This document shows positions 21,125 to 31,966 of a stretch of 64,000 bases of DNA, one piece after another. Under the pieces are notes generated by a model, which had not been told where the DNA came from, did no database searches, and saw nothing but the letters and a program-made list of their open reading frames with translations. The translations under genes and the position numbers were made by a program. Each line of letters begins with the position of its first letter. Within the stretch, counting starts at the first letter, position 1. Source of the stretch: Alnus glutinosa (Eukaryota > Streptophyta > Magnoliopsida > Fagales > Betulaceae); the NCBI RefSeq assembly GCF_958979055.1, contig NC_084898.1, positions 20,045,124 to 20,109,123 of the forward strand, written 5' to 3'.

Positions 21125-21420
21125 TCGCCGGGGAAGCCAAACGCTGCTGCCGCCCAAGACGAACGGTGCCCAGGCCCGAAAGCCGCCACCTCCGCCGCCC
21201 AAGACGAACGCAGATGATGCCTGAACGAACGCCGCCGTTCCCGCCGCCCAAGACGAACGGTGCCCAGGCCCGAATGAACGCCGCCGCCTCCGCCGCCCAA
21301 GACGAACGCAGATGATGCCCGAACGAACGCCGCCGTTCCCGCCGCCCAAGATGAACGGTGCCCAGGCCCGAACGTCGCCGCCCAAGACGAACGTAGATGA
21401 TGCCCGAACGCCACCGCTCT
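21125..21420. repeat. GC-rich tandem array near the left MULE end
   Basis: The word CCGCCCAAGACGAACG recurs at least six times in about 290 bases, within longer units of about 120 bases that alternate with GGTGCCCAGGCCCGAA and GCAGATGATGCC. Its high GC content contrasts sharply with the surroundings. Open frames across it exist in several phases, as expected from a repeat, and are not accepted as genes. Confidence 0.85.
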
Positions 21421-21655
21421 CTCTGATTAGTTTCCCCACATCTGATACTCAGAGCCGACGTCGGGGTCCTCTCTCTCTGTGTGTTTTGTTCCACCACAAA
21501 ATACTGATGGTCGTGATCCCAGGGTGCCGCTTGATGTTCTTGGGTTTTATTGGTGATTGTTGGATTTTTGTAGAAAATTTGATGCTCTGTTTTGTATTGT
21601 AAAACAGGTTATTATTCTTCAGTGAATTGCATTATTGCAACGTCACTTTCAGGAC

Positions 21656-21994
21656 TTAGTCCATTCCAAGTTTATTGGTTAATTGGAGAAAACTCCCGAG
21701 AATCGACAAAGAATGAACAGCCAATTGGTTTGACTTGGGGGCCATATTGAAAAAGTCAGGAATGTCGCTAGATTTCAGTTCATAACACTTGAGTTTCTTA
21801 TCAGTTTTGAATCTAACCAAAACTAACCAAATATGATGATTTTGGGTGCTCTTTACAGAAGTTTCAATCTCTGCCTTGGCTTCCTTTGGTAGATGATCCC
21901 ACCAGTTGATAAAGCACTTTATTTTTTCTTGTAAAATATTAGGGTGTATGTTGGCCCTCACGTGAGTAGCACAAAAGGCAACAAGATTTGTCAT
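21656..21994 (-). CDS. Hypothetical ORF inside the MULE
   Basis: The 112-codon frame has ordinary amino-acid composition and a possible structured segment (INWWDHLPKEAKAEIE, then HIWLVLVRF). I recognise no family. It lies on the same strand as the transposase, beyond the captured RNA-binding-protein fragment. It may be another captured gene piece or part of a second MULE gene. Being non-repetitive and lying inside the element are its only support. Confidence 0.35.
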   Translation of the reverse strand: MTNLVAFCATHVRANIHPNILQEKIKCFINWWDHLPKEAKAEIETSVKSTQNHHIWLVLVRFKTDKKLKCYELKSSDIPDFFNMAPKSNQLAVHSLSILGSFLQLTNKLGMD

Positions 21995-22222
21995 ATTTTA
22001 TTAAGGATCAAACAAGTCTTCTCTGAAGAATCATTGTGCAGTATATCCAGTGCCATTTTGTGGCCAATATACAAGCTGATCCACCAAAATCAATAAGAAT
22101 TTACAAGCTGATCTACCAAAATCAATGCATTAATAACTTCCCAAAATACTAATTAGTTGTAGCCATATACAAAAGCACTTGTAGTACTCATTTACCATAG
22201 ATATTCATAACTGAAAAACCAA

Positions 22223-22392
22223 TCACATATAGCCACTAAACAAAGTCTCAAGTGCCAAGTCATCAACACCCCCTGCGAGGTTGCCCACATGAACACGGTT
22301 GGAAGAACCAAAACTGGCATTACCATAACCTGCTCCACTTCTAGTAGCTCTAAAGGATGAATCCTCCAGCATTTACCCTCAAAGACCTTCAC
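22223..22392 (-). pseudogene. Captured fragment of a chloroplast RNA-binding protein (cpRNP) gene
   Basis: On the minus strand one frame reads SSFRATRSGAGYGNASFGSS and then NRVHVGNLAGGVDDLALETL, followed by FSGYM and a stop. This matches the Gly/Ser-rich linker and the start of the second RRM (RNP-2 strand, normally VYVGNLSWGVDDLALE) of plant 28-33 kDa chloroplast ribonucleoproteins. Just upstream RVNAGG fits the end of the first RRM in another frame. The RNP-1 part and the rest are absent. The piece lies wholly inside the MULE, so it is best explained as transposon capture (Pack-MULE-like). It cannot make a working RRM. Confidence 0.75.
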
Positions 22393-22841
22393 TCAAGTTC
22401 CTGCCAAATGTCATGAAGTTTTGTTCAGATACAATAAACATAATAAGCCAGTGCTCAAGAAGAATAAACCATACTAAGAAAACTGAAAACTTGAATACGA
22501 AGCAATTACGACAACCAAAATTCTATCTCAATGCCTGCCCCCCACTTAACAAGCTTCAAAACCGAATCATTTCCCCCTTAACCAAACTTGACCTAGATTC
22601 AAATTCTGATTAAACTCTCTAAAAACCAATAAATTTTGGGCACATGAGTTTTTTTTAGCTTAAACCCAAGTACATAGAACATGATGTGCTTAGAACATGA
22701 TGTGCTTACATAGCCATTGAACTGTTTTTTTTTACATATGCCGATTGATTTATATAACAAATGTTCATAACTAAAAAATCAATCACAGATTGTGCATTAC
22801 AATCTTACAAAAAACACCACACCACACAACGATTACCAACT

Positions 22842-25447
22842 TCAAGCATTTTCATAGGCGTTGATGTTGTCTGCACCAATATCAATTGTAGTAGATAAAC
22901 ATACAGGATCTTGAGACATGGCAAATGTATTTGCAGAGGGATACTCCATAGTTGGCAAAGAGCACTGTAAATTATTGACAAATAACAAAAATTAGGTAAT
23001 GGAAAAAAATTTCTTTAATAGAGGATATGTTATAATAAAAATTTACCTTTACTAAACTTTGTTCATCTATCAACCCCAAATAAGCTGGCCTCATATTGGT
23101 ATTCACAATATTCCTATAGAAAAGAAGATTTTAATACGAATTAAATCAAAATGCATGTTAATGTAAATTATTGTAAATAAATAAAAAATGTATAAGAATA
23201 CCTTGTTTGCTTATGTGAAGGGCAATTGGTTCTCACATGCCCTGTTTTCTTGCAAATGGAACATGTCCTTTTCGTCATTGCTTGCTTTTCTTTTGGATTT
23301 TTTTGTCTCACAGATTTGGGTGCTCCTTTACATCGAACATGTAGAGGATCTTGCAAAGTGAATGTAAGGTTTGATAGTACTTGGTTGTTTAACACAAGAT
23401 CTTCGGCACTTCCTTCATTAGCATCATTTATATCTTTATCACTACCATCATCCATTATCAAAAGCTCGTGATGAAGCTTTTGTAAACCAATGCCAAGATG
23501 TTCATATTTTCTTTTTGATTGGCACCCCACTTCGACAACTTCATAAAATTGCAACATCAAGCTATTTCTCATCAAGGTGAAAGAATTTTGTGTTTCTACT
23601 TGTATATCATCACTAGATATGCCATGTATAATGCGACTCTTGGCATTGATCGTCCATCTCTCTAGAACATGATGTTGGGGAATAGTGTCCACCAAAGACT
23701 TTTTCAAAAAAATTTGAAGAATGTACGCACACAAAATTCCAACAAATTCAAATTTATGACATGTACAAGTAGCTTTCTTCTCAAGAACTTCAAATGAAAC
23801 TTCATAAAATGGACTTTCTCTCCCATGAAGAGTCACCCTATATATCTTCATCCCTCCTTCTTCCCGATGTTTAGATGATTTGAAATTTTGACTGTTAAAT
23901 AACTCTTCTTGAAACATCAAAAAAGACTCTCATGTGTAAACCTTTGCTGCCTCTACTTCCATCTTGTAACATGTTTTTAAAATCGGTCTAGAAGTTTTTG
24001 TCTTCACATCTTTTTGTTTCTCTTTAAAATAACGTGCATCCAAGGCTTTTTCATAGTGATAGACAAATTCACTCACCATTGTGCTCGAACGGACATAATC
24101 TTTAAAAAACTTATTCATACTCTCACTCCGTTGAGTTGTAGACATGCCAGCACAAAATGTGGTTCGCAAGTAAGCCGGCACCCACTTTTCACGCCGCATA
24201 TAGAGTTTTTTCAACCAATCATTCTCTACCAACTCATACTTGCCTACAATTTCACTCCATTCCGTCTCAAACTCTTCAATTGTGATTGTGCTATGAATAC
24301 AATGCTGGAAATCTCTTTGAAAAGACGGATATTTATTATATATATGAGCCAAATGTTCTGAAACTTTTTGTAAAATATGCCACAAACACAATCTATGAGT
24401 GACATTTGGTAATACCTCTGCAATTGCCTTACCCATTGCCTTGTCATCATCTGTGATAATTGTAGAAGGAGCACGTCCAAGCATTGCCTCAAGCCATGTT
24501 TTCAACAACCATGTATAAGATTCAGCCATTTCATTTACAAGCAAAGCACATCCAAACATCACAGATTGGTGATGATGGTTAACTCCAGTAAAGGAAACAA
24601 AAGGCATCTTATAACAATTTGTCAAGTAAGTCGCATCAAAAGTAACAACATCTCCAAAATATTGGTATGCAGCTCGTGATCTAGCATCTGCCCAAAAACA
24701 ATTGCCCATGCATCCATTTTCATCTACTTGGATTGCGTAAACAAAACCTGGATTTTGGGATTGTCTCTCAAGAAAATAATTGTACATTTTTTGTGCATCT
24801 CCCTCTTCAAAACGAAATCTTCTTCTATTGCTCACATAATTTTCAACATCTTTAGAAATGCAACCAACATTATAGTCGCCACCTGATTCTTTACTCAACA
24901 CTGACATTATCTTCCTTGGGGGTACACCAGACTCATTGAGAGTATCTATAAGATTTTTTTGGGCACGTGTTACCACTCTATGTCCACGAAGTAAACTTGT
25001 ACTTCTAGGAGAAAGGAGCTCATGATTATGTTCACTTATGAACTTACATACAGTCCATTTTAACCCCACTTTCTTTAAACCCATAATTGCTTTACATCCT
25101 ATCCTTGTTTCGGCAGGCTCTGAATTTATATAGATTTTCTTTTGACAACTTTGATGACGAAATCCTTCTCTTGAACAAACATATTCTATCCCAATTAACG
25201 ACTTATCTTTCGATAGTCGAGAATGATTTTTTTGAATGCTAAAACCTATTCGCCTTGCGTAAGCATTATAACATGCATGAGCATCTTCTAATTCATCAAA
25301 TTTCATACTAAGACATGGTTCCCTCGGACCATTAAATGAAGAAAGGCGGACAATTGGTTGCTTCAAATCATTTTGATCTTCTACCATTTCATTCTCAGCA
25401 TGTCTATCTTCTACCATTTCATTCTCAGCATGACTATTAGGACTCAT
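22842..25447 (-). pseudogene. FAR1/FHY3-type MULE transposase with one premature stop
   Basis: Three exons are inferred: 25447-23202, 23113-23047 and 22964-22842, joined at GT/AG borders in frame, 811 codons. Domains in order: an acidic N terminus with a direct repeat of HAENEMVED; the FAR1 DNA-binding zinc domain (CSREGFRHQ...GCKAIMGLK...EHNHEL); the MULE catalytic domain (VVTFDATYLTN, GCALLVNEMAESYTWLL, TIITDDDKAMGKAI, LCLWHI); and a SWIM region (ATCTCHKFEFVGILCAYIL). A CCHC knuckle (CSICKKTGHVRTNC) closes exon 1. Codon 506 (23932-23930) is TGA where relatives have Arg, consistent with CGA-to-TGA at a CpG. The SWIM His is replaced: CAY instead of the usual CRH. Flanking TIRs and target duplication show this is a transposon gene rather than a domesticated FRS regulator. 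The start follows an AG acceptor at about 25458, suggesting an intron in the 5' UTR. Confidence 0.88.
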
Positions 25448-26155
25448 TTTAGCAATCCTACAAGAAGATAACAATATTCTTCAAGTATAAATACTGAAAT
25501 ATTTAAACATAAACACAACTTTAAACTAGAATTATTGGGTCATGTTCTAGCATCACATCCAACATTTTTTTTTTTTTGAGTGAATGAAAGCTTTATTGAC
25601 AGCAACTATATAACACAAAATGTTTGTGTTATAAAAAAATTAACACAATAGGTTAATTGACAGCAACTATATAACACAAAATGTTTGTATTAAAAAAAAA
25701 AATTAATACAATAGGTTATAAATTTCTACATGTGCTTTCTTGTATTTGGCATTCCCTACATCAAACGTTGTTAAACAACACAATCTGCAGCATCCTCTAA
25801 ATTAATTGCAAGATGAATTAGCACTCTAAATTTAATTGCAAGATGAATTAGCACCCTCTAATTTAAAAACTACCAATTTCCTCTCATTTTTAGACACTGA
25901 TACATGAAATACATGTACAAAAGAGAATGCCACATGAATAAAGACCATATTTTCCGGTTGTCAGCAACCAAACAGGGCATTGATAGAAAATAAATAAGGA
26001 ACCAAGCAACCAATATTTTTGACATGTGATAGAAGTTTTGCCAGTGATATTTTTGGACCATATTTTTGCCAGTGATAGAAGTTTCTCCCAATACAAAATA
26101 AGGAACCAAGCAACCAAGCACAACTCATCTAACCTCGAGTGCAATTTCTGGAGTT
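25448..26155. other. MULE right-hand non-coding region
   Basis: This lies upstream of the transposase and should contain its promoter and 5' leader. Short direct repeats are present: a unit of about 70 bases with CAGCAACTATATAACACAAAATG at about 25600 and 25661, GATGAATTAGCACTCTAA twice near 25811, and CAAGCAACCAA twice near 26000 and 26107. No other gene was seen. Confidence 0.6.
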
Positions 26156-26525
26156 CAACAGATGGTGATTTGGGGCGGACGGGTGGCGGACGGGCGGATT
26201 TGGGGCGGACGGGCTGATTTGGGGAGGACGGAAGGATTTGGGGAGGAAGGACGGATTTGGGGCCGACGGACGGACGAGCGGGCTGCGTGGTTTAGTCCAG
26301 GCGGACGTGCAGTTATTTGGGGATTTGGGACGGCGGACGAACAGACAGATTTGGGCCGCCGGACGGACGGACGGATTTAGGGGAGGACGGACGGACGAGC
26401 AGGCTGCGTGGTTCAGTCCAGTGGACGTGCAGTGATTAGGGAAGGACAGGAGGGCCGGCTGACGGGTGGACGACGGACGGCTGACGGGAGGACGACGGAC
26501 AGCAGACCGGCGGACGTGATTTGGG
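26156..26525. repeat. GC-rich tandem array near the right MULE end
   Basis: The words GATTTGGGG and CGGACGGACG / GACGGACGAGCGG recur many times over about 370 bases, including two copies of a GGCTGCGTGGTTYAGTCCAG unit (about 26281 and 26401). Its position mirrors the GC-rich array next to the left end, and both share the core GGGCGG. Open frames across it are repeat artefacts. Confidence 0.85.
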
Positions 26526-26729
26526 CAGTGGGGTTTGTCTCTTTTGTTGGAATCGTGAGGCTTAGGAGAATCATAACGCAGAAGAGAGTTTAGAAGAGAG
26601 ATGGGAGGGATTAGCTAATTCAGTATCATTTTAATTTTTTGCTTTTTGCTAACGTGTCAAGTGCTTATTGGCTGGCAAAAAACCACTGGTTTTTGCCTCT
26701 GCCGTATAGAAGGGGCACTCTATTGATAT

Positions 26730-26999
26730 TGGTGTACATTAAAGTTTTCTATTAAAGTAGAAACACGTTAATTATATATGCAGATCCTAGTTCTACACTT
26801 CTACGTGGAATGATATAGGAAATGATCTCAATGAAAATATCAGTAAAGAACAAGATGCAAGGGCTCAAGTAGAAAGATGATAGAAAATCCCAAACAATTT
26901 TTTAAAGCATGACAAGTTACATGGATATATGAAATACCAATTGTAAGCAATTTATGAAACTGCAAAAAACAAAACGATACAAAACCATGTTTAAAGATA
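26730..26999 (+). other. Spacer between MULE and receptor kinase
   Basis: This probably includes the 3' untranslated region of the receptor kinase on the minus strand. No other feature was recognised. Confidence 0.4.
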
Positions 27000-27498
27000 T
27001 CAGATACCCCTGTTTCTATTTTCAAACAATCTCAATTTGATTTTGCTAAGCTTAGTAAGCACTTCTTTGATATCGATTCTTTCATCTGGCAACTCTTCAG
27101 AGCACCTTAAGCCTAGTTCCATGATGGACAAAAGAATACTTCGCGTGGCAATTACGTCTCTTCCAGATTCTATTCTTAGTAAACCATTATCAACAACTTC
27201 CATCATGTTGTCAGGGAGTGATGCATTTATCCATTGCCTCAAAGTCAATCCTCCAGCAAACATGTCGTTGGTGGGTTTCTTCCTTGTGATTATCTCCAAC
27301 AATATTATACCATAACTATAAATGTCACCTTTGATGGACACTTTTCCGTCTGAACCATACTCTATCAAAACAAGCAAATTTTCAATAATGCCTTAGGTTA
27401 GTGATCCGAAAAAGAGTAATCCACATGGTAAAAAAGCTTTTTTTTTTTAAAAAAAATAATAAATAAATAAATGATTTAAATATATACACACAATTACA

Positions 27499-27558
<60 letters not shown>

Positions 27559-30500
27559 CCATTTTTAAGAAAAATAGTTAGGCCTAAAGCATCACAATTT
27601 TTTTTGTAGCCTCTATTGGATAATTAGCCTTTGAGTAATGGAATAAATAGAAGTGAATTCATGTACCTGGTGCAATATAGCCAAGTGTGCCAAGAGTTTT
27701 GGTTTGTGTCACATCCTTGTTTTTAACTAAAATCTTTGCAATGCCGAAGTCACCAACATGTGCAACCATGTCCTCGTCTAGAAGGATATTGCTAGGCTTC
27801 AAATCACAGTGCACCACAGATTCTGAATTACCGTGATGGAGATAATCCAACGCTGATGCAACATCAATCATAATGTTTACTCTTTGAAGAAGATTTAAGC
27901 AATAGTTAAAAGAGTATAACCACTTTTCAAGACTGCCATTAGACATGTATTGAAGTACCAAAGCTCTAAATTCAGGGTTGGAGCAAGTGCTTATGACTTT
28001 AACAAGATTCCTATGTCGAATTTCCCGCAATACCTCGCATTCTGTATCAAAGCTTTTAAAAGCATCAACCAATTGCAAATTTAAAACTTTGGCAGCAACA
28101 ATTATTCCGTCGGATAATATTCCTTTATATACAGAACCAAAACCTCCCGATCCAAGCAAGTTACTTTCACAAAAATTGTTTGTTCCTCGGCAAAGCTCTT
28201 GATATGATATCATTCTATGCTCCAACATAGGCACTGTATGAAGTAAACTTGGAACCTGCATATTACTGTCTCGGTGTCTTCTCAACATATAAATTAGTGC
28301 ACCAAAGAATACAATTGAAGCAATGATAGGAAGAAAATATTTGAGCAAAATTTGTTTCGCCCTTGATCCTTTGGAGCCTGGAGTTGGACAAGGCGGAACT
28401 TTGAAAGTTGGATTCCCACAAAGTGCTCTATTTCCTAAAAATGACTCAGCTGTGAAGTTTGCAAAAGGCCCACCTAATGGAATCTCTCCAGATAACTCAT
28501 TAAAAGAAACATTTAAATATTTGAGATATGAAAGCGTCTCAAGAGACTTAGGAATTACACCAAAGAGATTATTGTATGAGAGGTTTAACACATCCAATCC
28601 TCTCAAATTTCCAAAAGACTCTGGAATGTTTCCTTCAAATGAGTTCATTGACAAATCAAGATACCTTAGGCTTTCAAAAGCTCCAATGATTCTTGGAATA
28701 TTTCCACCAATTTGGTTTCGAGACAAATCCACATGTTCAATAGTATCTGCCTTTTTCATGTTTGGAGACAAATATCCAACAAGGGAATTCATTGATAGAT
28801 CCAAGGATGATATACTTTCAAGGCTCCATAAATTTAATGGTATTGATGATTCCAATCTGTTAGAACTAAGGTTTAGCTTTGTCAAATGACTAAGATTTCC
28901 AATGCAATTTGGGATGGATCCAAAGATTTTGTTATTTGAGAGAGACAATTCCCCCAATTTATGCAATTGACATAATTCTTCTGGAATGAATCCTTCAATG
29001 TTGTTATTATCAAGAGACAATCTTTGCAAGTTCTCCAATCTCCCAAATGTGGCCGGTATGTTTCCAATCAAACTGTTGTTGCCCAAATCAAGCGTGATCA
29101 AGCCTTCTAAGGAACCAATTCCCACAGGAATATGACCCTTTATTTGGCTTTGAAAAGCATCAATGGTGTTAAGAGAAACTGAAAAGTTTCCAATGGAATC
29201 CGGAATAGTAATATCCAAGGGATTGTAAGAAATCCGCAACTCTTCCAAAAATCTGCAATTAGATAAAGATGAAAGGAAACTATACTTTTCATCTCCAGGC
29301 TCCTCTCTCAGCTGATTACCATTTAGAAAAAGTTTTCGGAGATATTTCAAGTCTCCAAGACTTTTGGGTATTGGTCCAGAGAGCAAGTTTCCACTAAGAC
29401 CTAGGTCAATGAACTGGGAACAATTTGAAAGATGTGATGGGATTCGACCACTAATTTTGTTGGCAGAAATGATCAGAGTATCAAGATGAGGGCATAAAAC
29501 CTCATCATCTAATGGAAGATTTCCAAAGAAGGAATTATAAGCCAAGGAGATTACTATTAAAGAGGAACTATTGAAAATTTCTCGGGGTATTGGCCCCGTG
29601 AGATTATTCCCTCCAAGCTCCAAGATCATAATATTCGGAAGACGCCATAAATCACTTGGAATGCTTCCTTTAATGTTGTTACTCTCAATTGCAAACTCAA
29701 ATAAGCTCGTCAAATTACTTAAAATAGCAGGTATAGTACCAGTTAAGTTGTTACCTCCAAGATATAGGCTTTTAAGCTTTTCCAAACTCCCAAAACTTTG
29801 CGGAATACTCCCATCAAGCTTGTTCTGCTGAAGCCTCAAGTATGCGAGTTCTCTACAGTAATTCATCTGTGAAGGAAGTCGACCACTAAACTCATTGTTC
29901 GAAAGATAAAGTCTTTGAAGATTAGGACAGCGGCTGCAAGGATCCATTGGAAGAGTTCCTGAGAAGTAGTTTCTAGAAAGAAGAACTCTGGTTAAAGAAG
30001 ATGCATTAAAGATGACAAAAGGAAGTGAACCAGTAAGGCTGTTGTTTCCCAAATTCAAGATCTGTAACGAGGACAAATTGCCGAGAGAAGATGGGATTGA
30101 ACCCACAAGACGGTTCCTGCCAAGATCTATTTCTCGAAGCTTCAAGCAACTGTCAAGAGTTGGGGGGATGCTACCTTCCAACGAGTTGGACGACAGCCGG
30201 AGTATTCTCAAGCGATGGAGACGATTGATCTCGTGGGGCACAAAGTCAAAGAAATTGTTGTGAGAGAGGTCAAGGGAGACCAGAAAGGAGAGGTTACCAA
30301 TATGAGGAGAAATGGTGCCTTCAAGACCCATGTAGGAGAGGTTCAAAGATGCCACTCTCTGCCTGCCTCGGCTACATGAGACACCAATCCAGTGGCAGAA
30401 GTTGTTTCTTGGGGACCAGTCGCCGGCCAAGACGGTTTCGTTTGGACCGGGACTGAGTTTAGATTTGAAGGCAAGGAGAGCTGATTCATCGGTGAAGTTG

Positions 30501-30598
30501 GTGATGGAAGCTTGGATCAATGGAAGCATGCATGGCTGTACTAAAATAAAAGCCAAGAGCAGGGGAATGAATGGCCTTCTTTCCATTAGCGTCATCAT
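27000..30598 (-). CDS. LRR receptor-like kinase, subfamily XII (FLS2/EFR/Xa21 type)
   Basis: A plasma-membrane receptor with extracellular leucine-rich repeats and a cytoplasmic Ser/Thr kinase. Exons are 30598-27667 and 27361-27000; the 305-base intron has GT/AG borders and splits the Glu codon of the kinase APE motif. The product is 1,097 residues. In order: signal peptide (about 1-30), LRRNT_2 domain (DESALLAFKSKL...FCHWIGVSC), about 22 LRRs with the plant consensus L..L.LS.N.L.G.IP, a membrane segment at about 749-771, and a kinase with GSGGFGSVYKG, Lys in VAAKVL, HCDLKPSNILLD, GDFGIAK and APE. HCD instead of HRD makes it a non-RD kinase, typical of innate immune receptors. All key kinase residues are present and no break was seen. 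The ligand cannot be inferred. ATGs at 30595 and 30586 are also possible starts. Confidence 0.93.
27501..27548 (+). repeat. (TA)n microsatellite in the receptor kinase intron
   Basis: About 24 TA dinucleotides lie in the single intron, followed by a short CA run. Confidence 0.95.
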
Positions 30599-30670
30599 GA
30601 GTACTGTGCACAAAAGAGAGAGAGAGAGAGAGATAGAATATTGATTAATTGTATCATCATATATAAAAAA

Positions 30671-30678
30671 TTATATAA
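30671..30678 (-). promoter_or_regulatory. Candidate TATA box of the receptor kinase gene
   Basis: TTATATAA lies about 73 bases upstream of the start codon, with a GA-rich leader (CTCT runs on the plus strand at 30612-30635) between them. Spacing fits a short 5' untranslated region. This is inferred from position only. Confidence 0.45.
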
Positions 30679-30679
30679 G

Positions 30680-31104
30680 CTTGACTTGGGAGATTATTTT
30701 CCACAAAAGATAATAACAACTCAGATTCCTCTTCTCACTGTCAACATTAACGAGAAAACAGGTCGCTAGCTGTGACAAAGAAATTTCTACGAAACATGAC
30801 AGAGAAATTATTGAAGGGAGAAACGTGGAGTCCGGGGCTTGACTAAGTTTAGCTTGTACTGCACGCTCATTTGCTTGTCAAGTGTTTCATTTGAAACAAG
30901 AGTACAAGAACCATTGAAACAAGAGTGAGGATAAATCAAGAGATAAGAGATTTGCAAAAATTTAAGAGGTATAAAATAATTTGTATAAATAAAATTTATT
31001 ATCGTTAATATAAAAGTAGAAAAAACGTTTACTGTCTAGATTTTTTTTTATAAATAAAATCTTGAATATAATTACATTATCAAGAAAAAATGTAGAAAAA
31101 AAAA
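30680..31104 (+). other. Receptor kinase upstream region
   Basis: Promoter-side DNA of the kinase. It becomes AT-rich after 30960. No other gene or element end was recognised. Confidence 0.4.
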
Positions 31105-31830
31105 ATTTATATTTGACTAATGGTCGAAAGGGTGCATTGATGGCATTTTCTTTCCATTTAGTCCTGTGTGTGGAAATTTCCTCCTCCGGTAGTGAAGGCC
31201 ACCCATCACTATGATGGTGGGGAATGGGGACGATGGGATGGCCACTCCATTTACCTCCCACTTTTATTTATTTATTTATTTTTTAATTTTTATAAAATAA
31301 AATCTAAATAGTTACATTAATTTACAATAAGTTGTGGTATAAAAATATGGAAAAAAAAATATAAAAAAAAAAAACTCCATCAACTAACAGTCGATTATAA
31401 AATAGCCCAATAAATTTTTAAGTGTGTTAAAATGACCTATCAAATTATTAAGATACGCTAAAAATACCATTTTTTTTTTAATAATACCCTTATTTTCTTA
31501 AAAATTAAAATAAAAAACTATTTAAAAAAAAAAAATCTAAAAAGACTTAAGTTGAAAATGGGTCAAATTTAATTAATGGTCAAACGGGTGCATTGATGGC
31601 ATTTTCTTTCCCCACTTAATTAGTCACGTGTGTGGAAATTTCCTCCTCCCTAGTCCTCCGCTAGTGAGGGCCACCCATCCCTATGCTGGTGGGGAACTGG
31701 GGACGATTGTTCGGCCACTCTATTTACCTCTCACCTCTTTTTATTTATTTAATTTAATTTTAAATTTTGTAAAAAAAAAATTAGTTAGCTACATTGATTT
31801 GCAATAAGTTCAATATGGTAAAATAATATT
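31105..31830 (+). repeat. Direct duplication of a block of about 250 bases
   Basis: The block with GGGTGCATTGATGGCATTTT, GTGTGTGGAAATTTCCTCCTC and GGCCACCCATC is present at about 31105-31345 and again at 31561-31810, offset 456. The copies differ by small insertions and substitutions, so the duplication is old. It is non-coding. Confidence 0.8.
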
Positions 31831-31966
31831 TTAAAAGCTCCACGTGATATGTATAAACAACAAATAATTACATAATATCAATTTTTGTCTAAAATTTGTT
31901 TGAATTCTGTTAGTGTTGGATGCCATATCCAATTATATAATGAAGCTGTGTCCCTAATAAAATTTT

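Larger units (their letters stand above)
20944..26720 (-). mobile_element. Complete Mutator-like element (MULE), 5,777 bp
   Basis: Exact 9-bp duplications TATTGATAT flank the element (20935-20943 and 26721-26729). The left end GGGAGAAACTTCTATCAGG and the reverse complement of the right end GAGTGCCCCTTCTATACGG form a diverged terminal inverted repeat. Its similarity continues for about 70 bases, through the TTTTTTG and ACACGTCAGC / ACACGTTAGC landmarks. Inside lie a FAR1-type transposase gene on the minus strand, GC-rich tandem arrays next to both ends and a captured host gene fragment. The transposase has one premature stop, so the element is not autonomous as read. All limits are visible directly; only its activity is inferred. 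Confidence 0.92.

Noticed and set aside
21049..21497. Gly/Arg-rich proteins encoded by overlapping frames
   Set aside because: Open frames exist in several phases over a GC-rich tandem array near a transposon end; this is expected from the repeat.
22842..25447. Host FAR1-RELATED SEQUENCE regulator gene
   Set aside because: The gene is enclosed by inverted ends and an exact 9-bp target duplication, so it is treated as a MULE transposase; domestication is not supported by the single premature stop.
26162..26593. Gly/Arg-rich plus-strand proteins
   Set aside because: They are produced by the GATTTGGGGCGGACGG array at the right MULE end.
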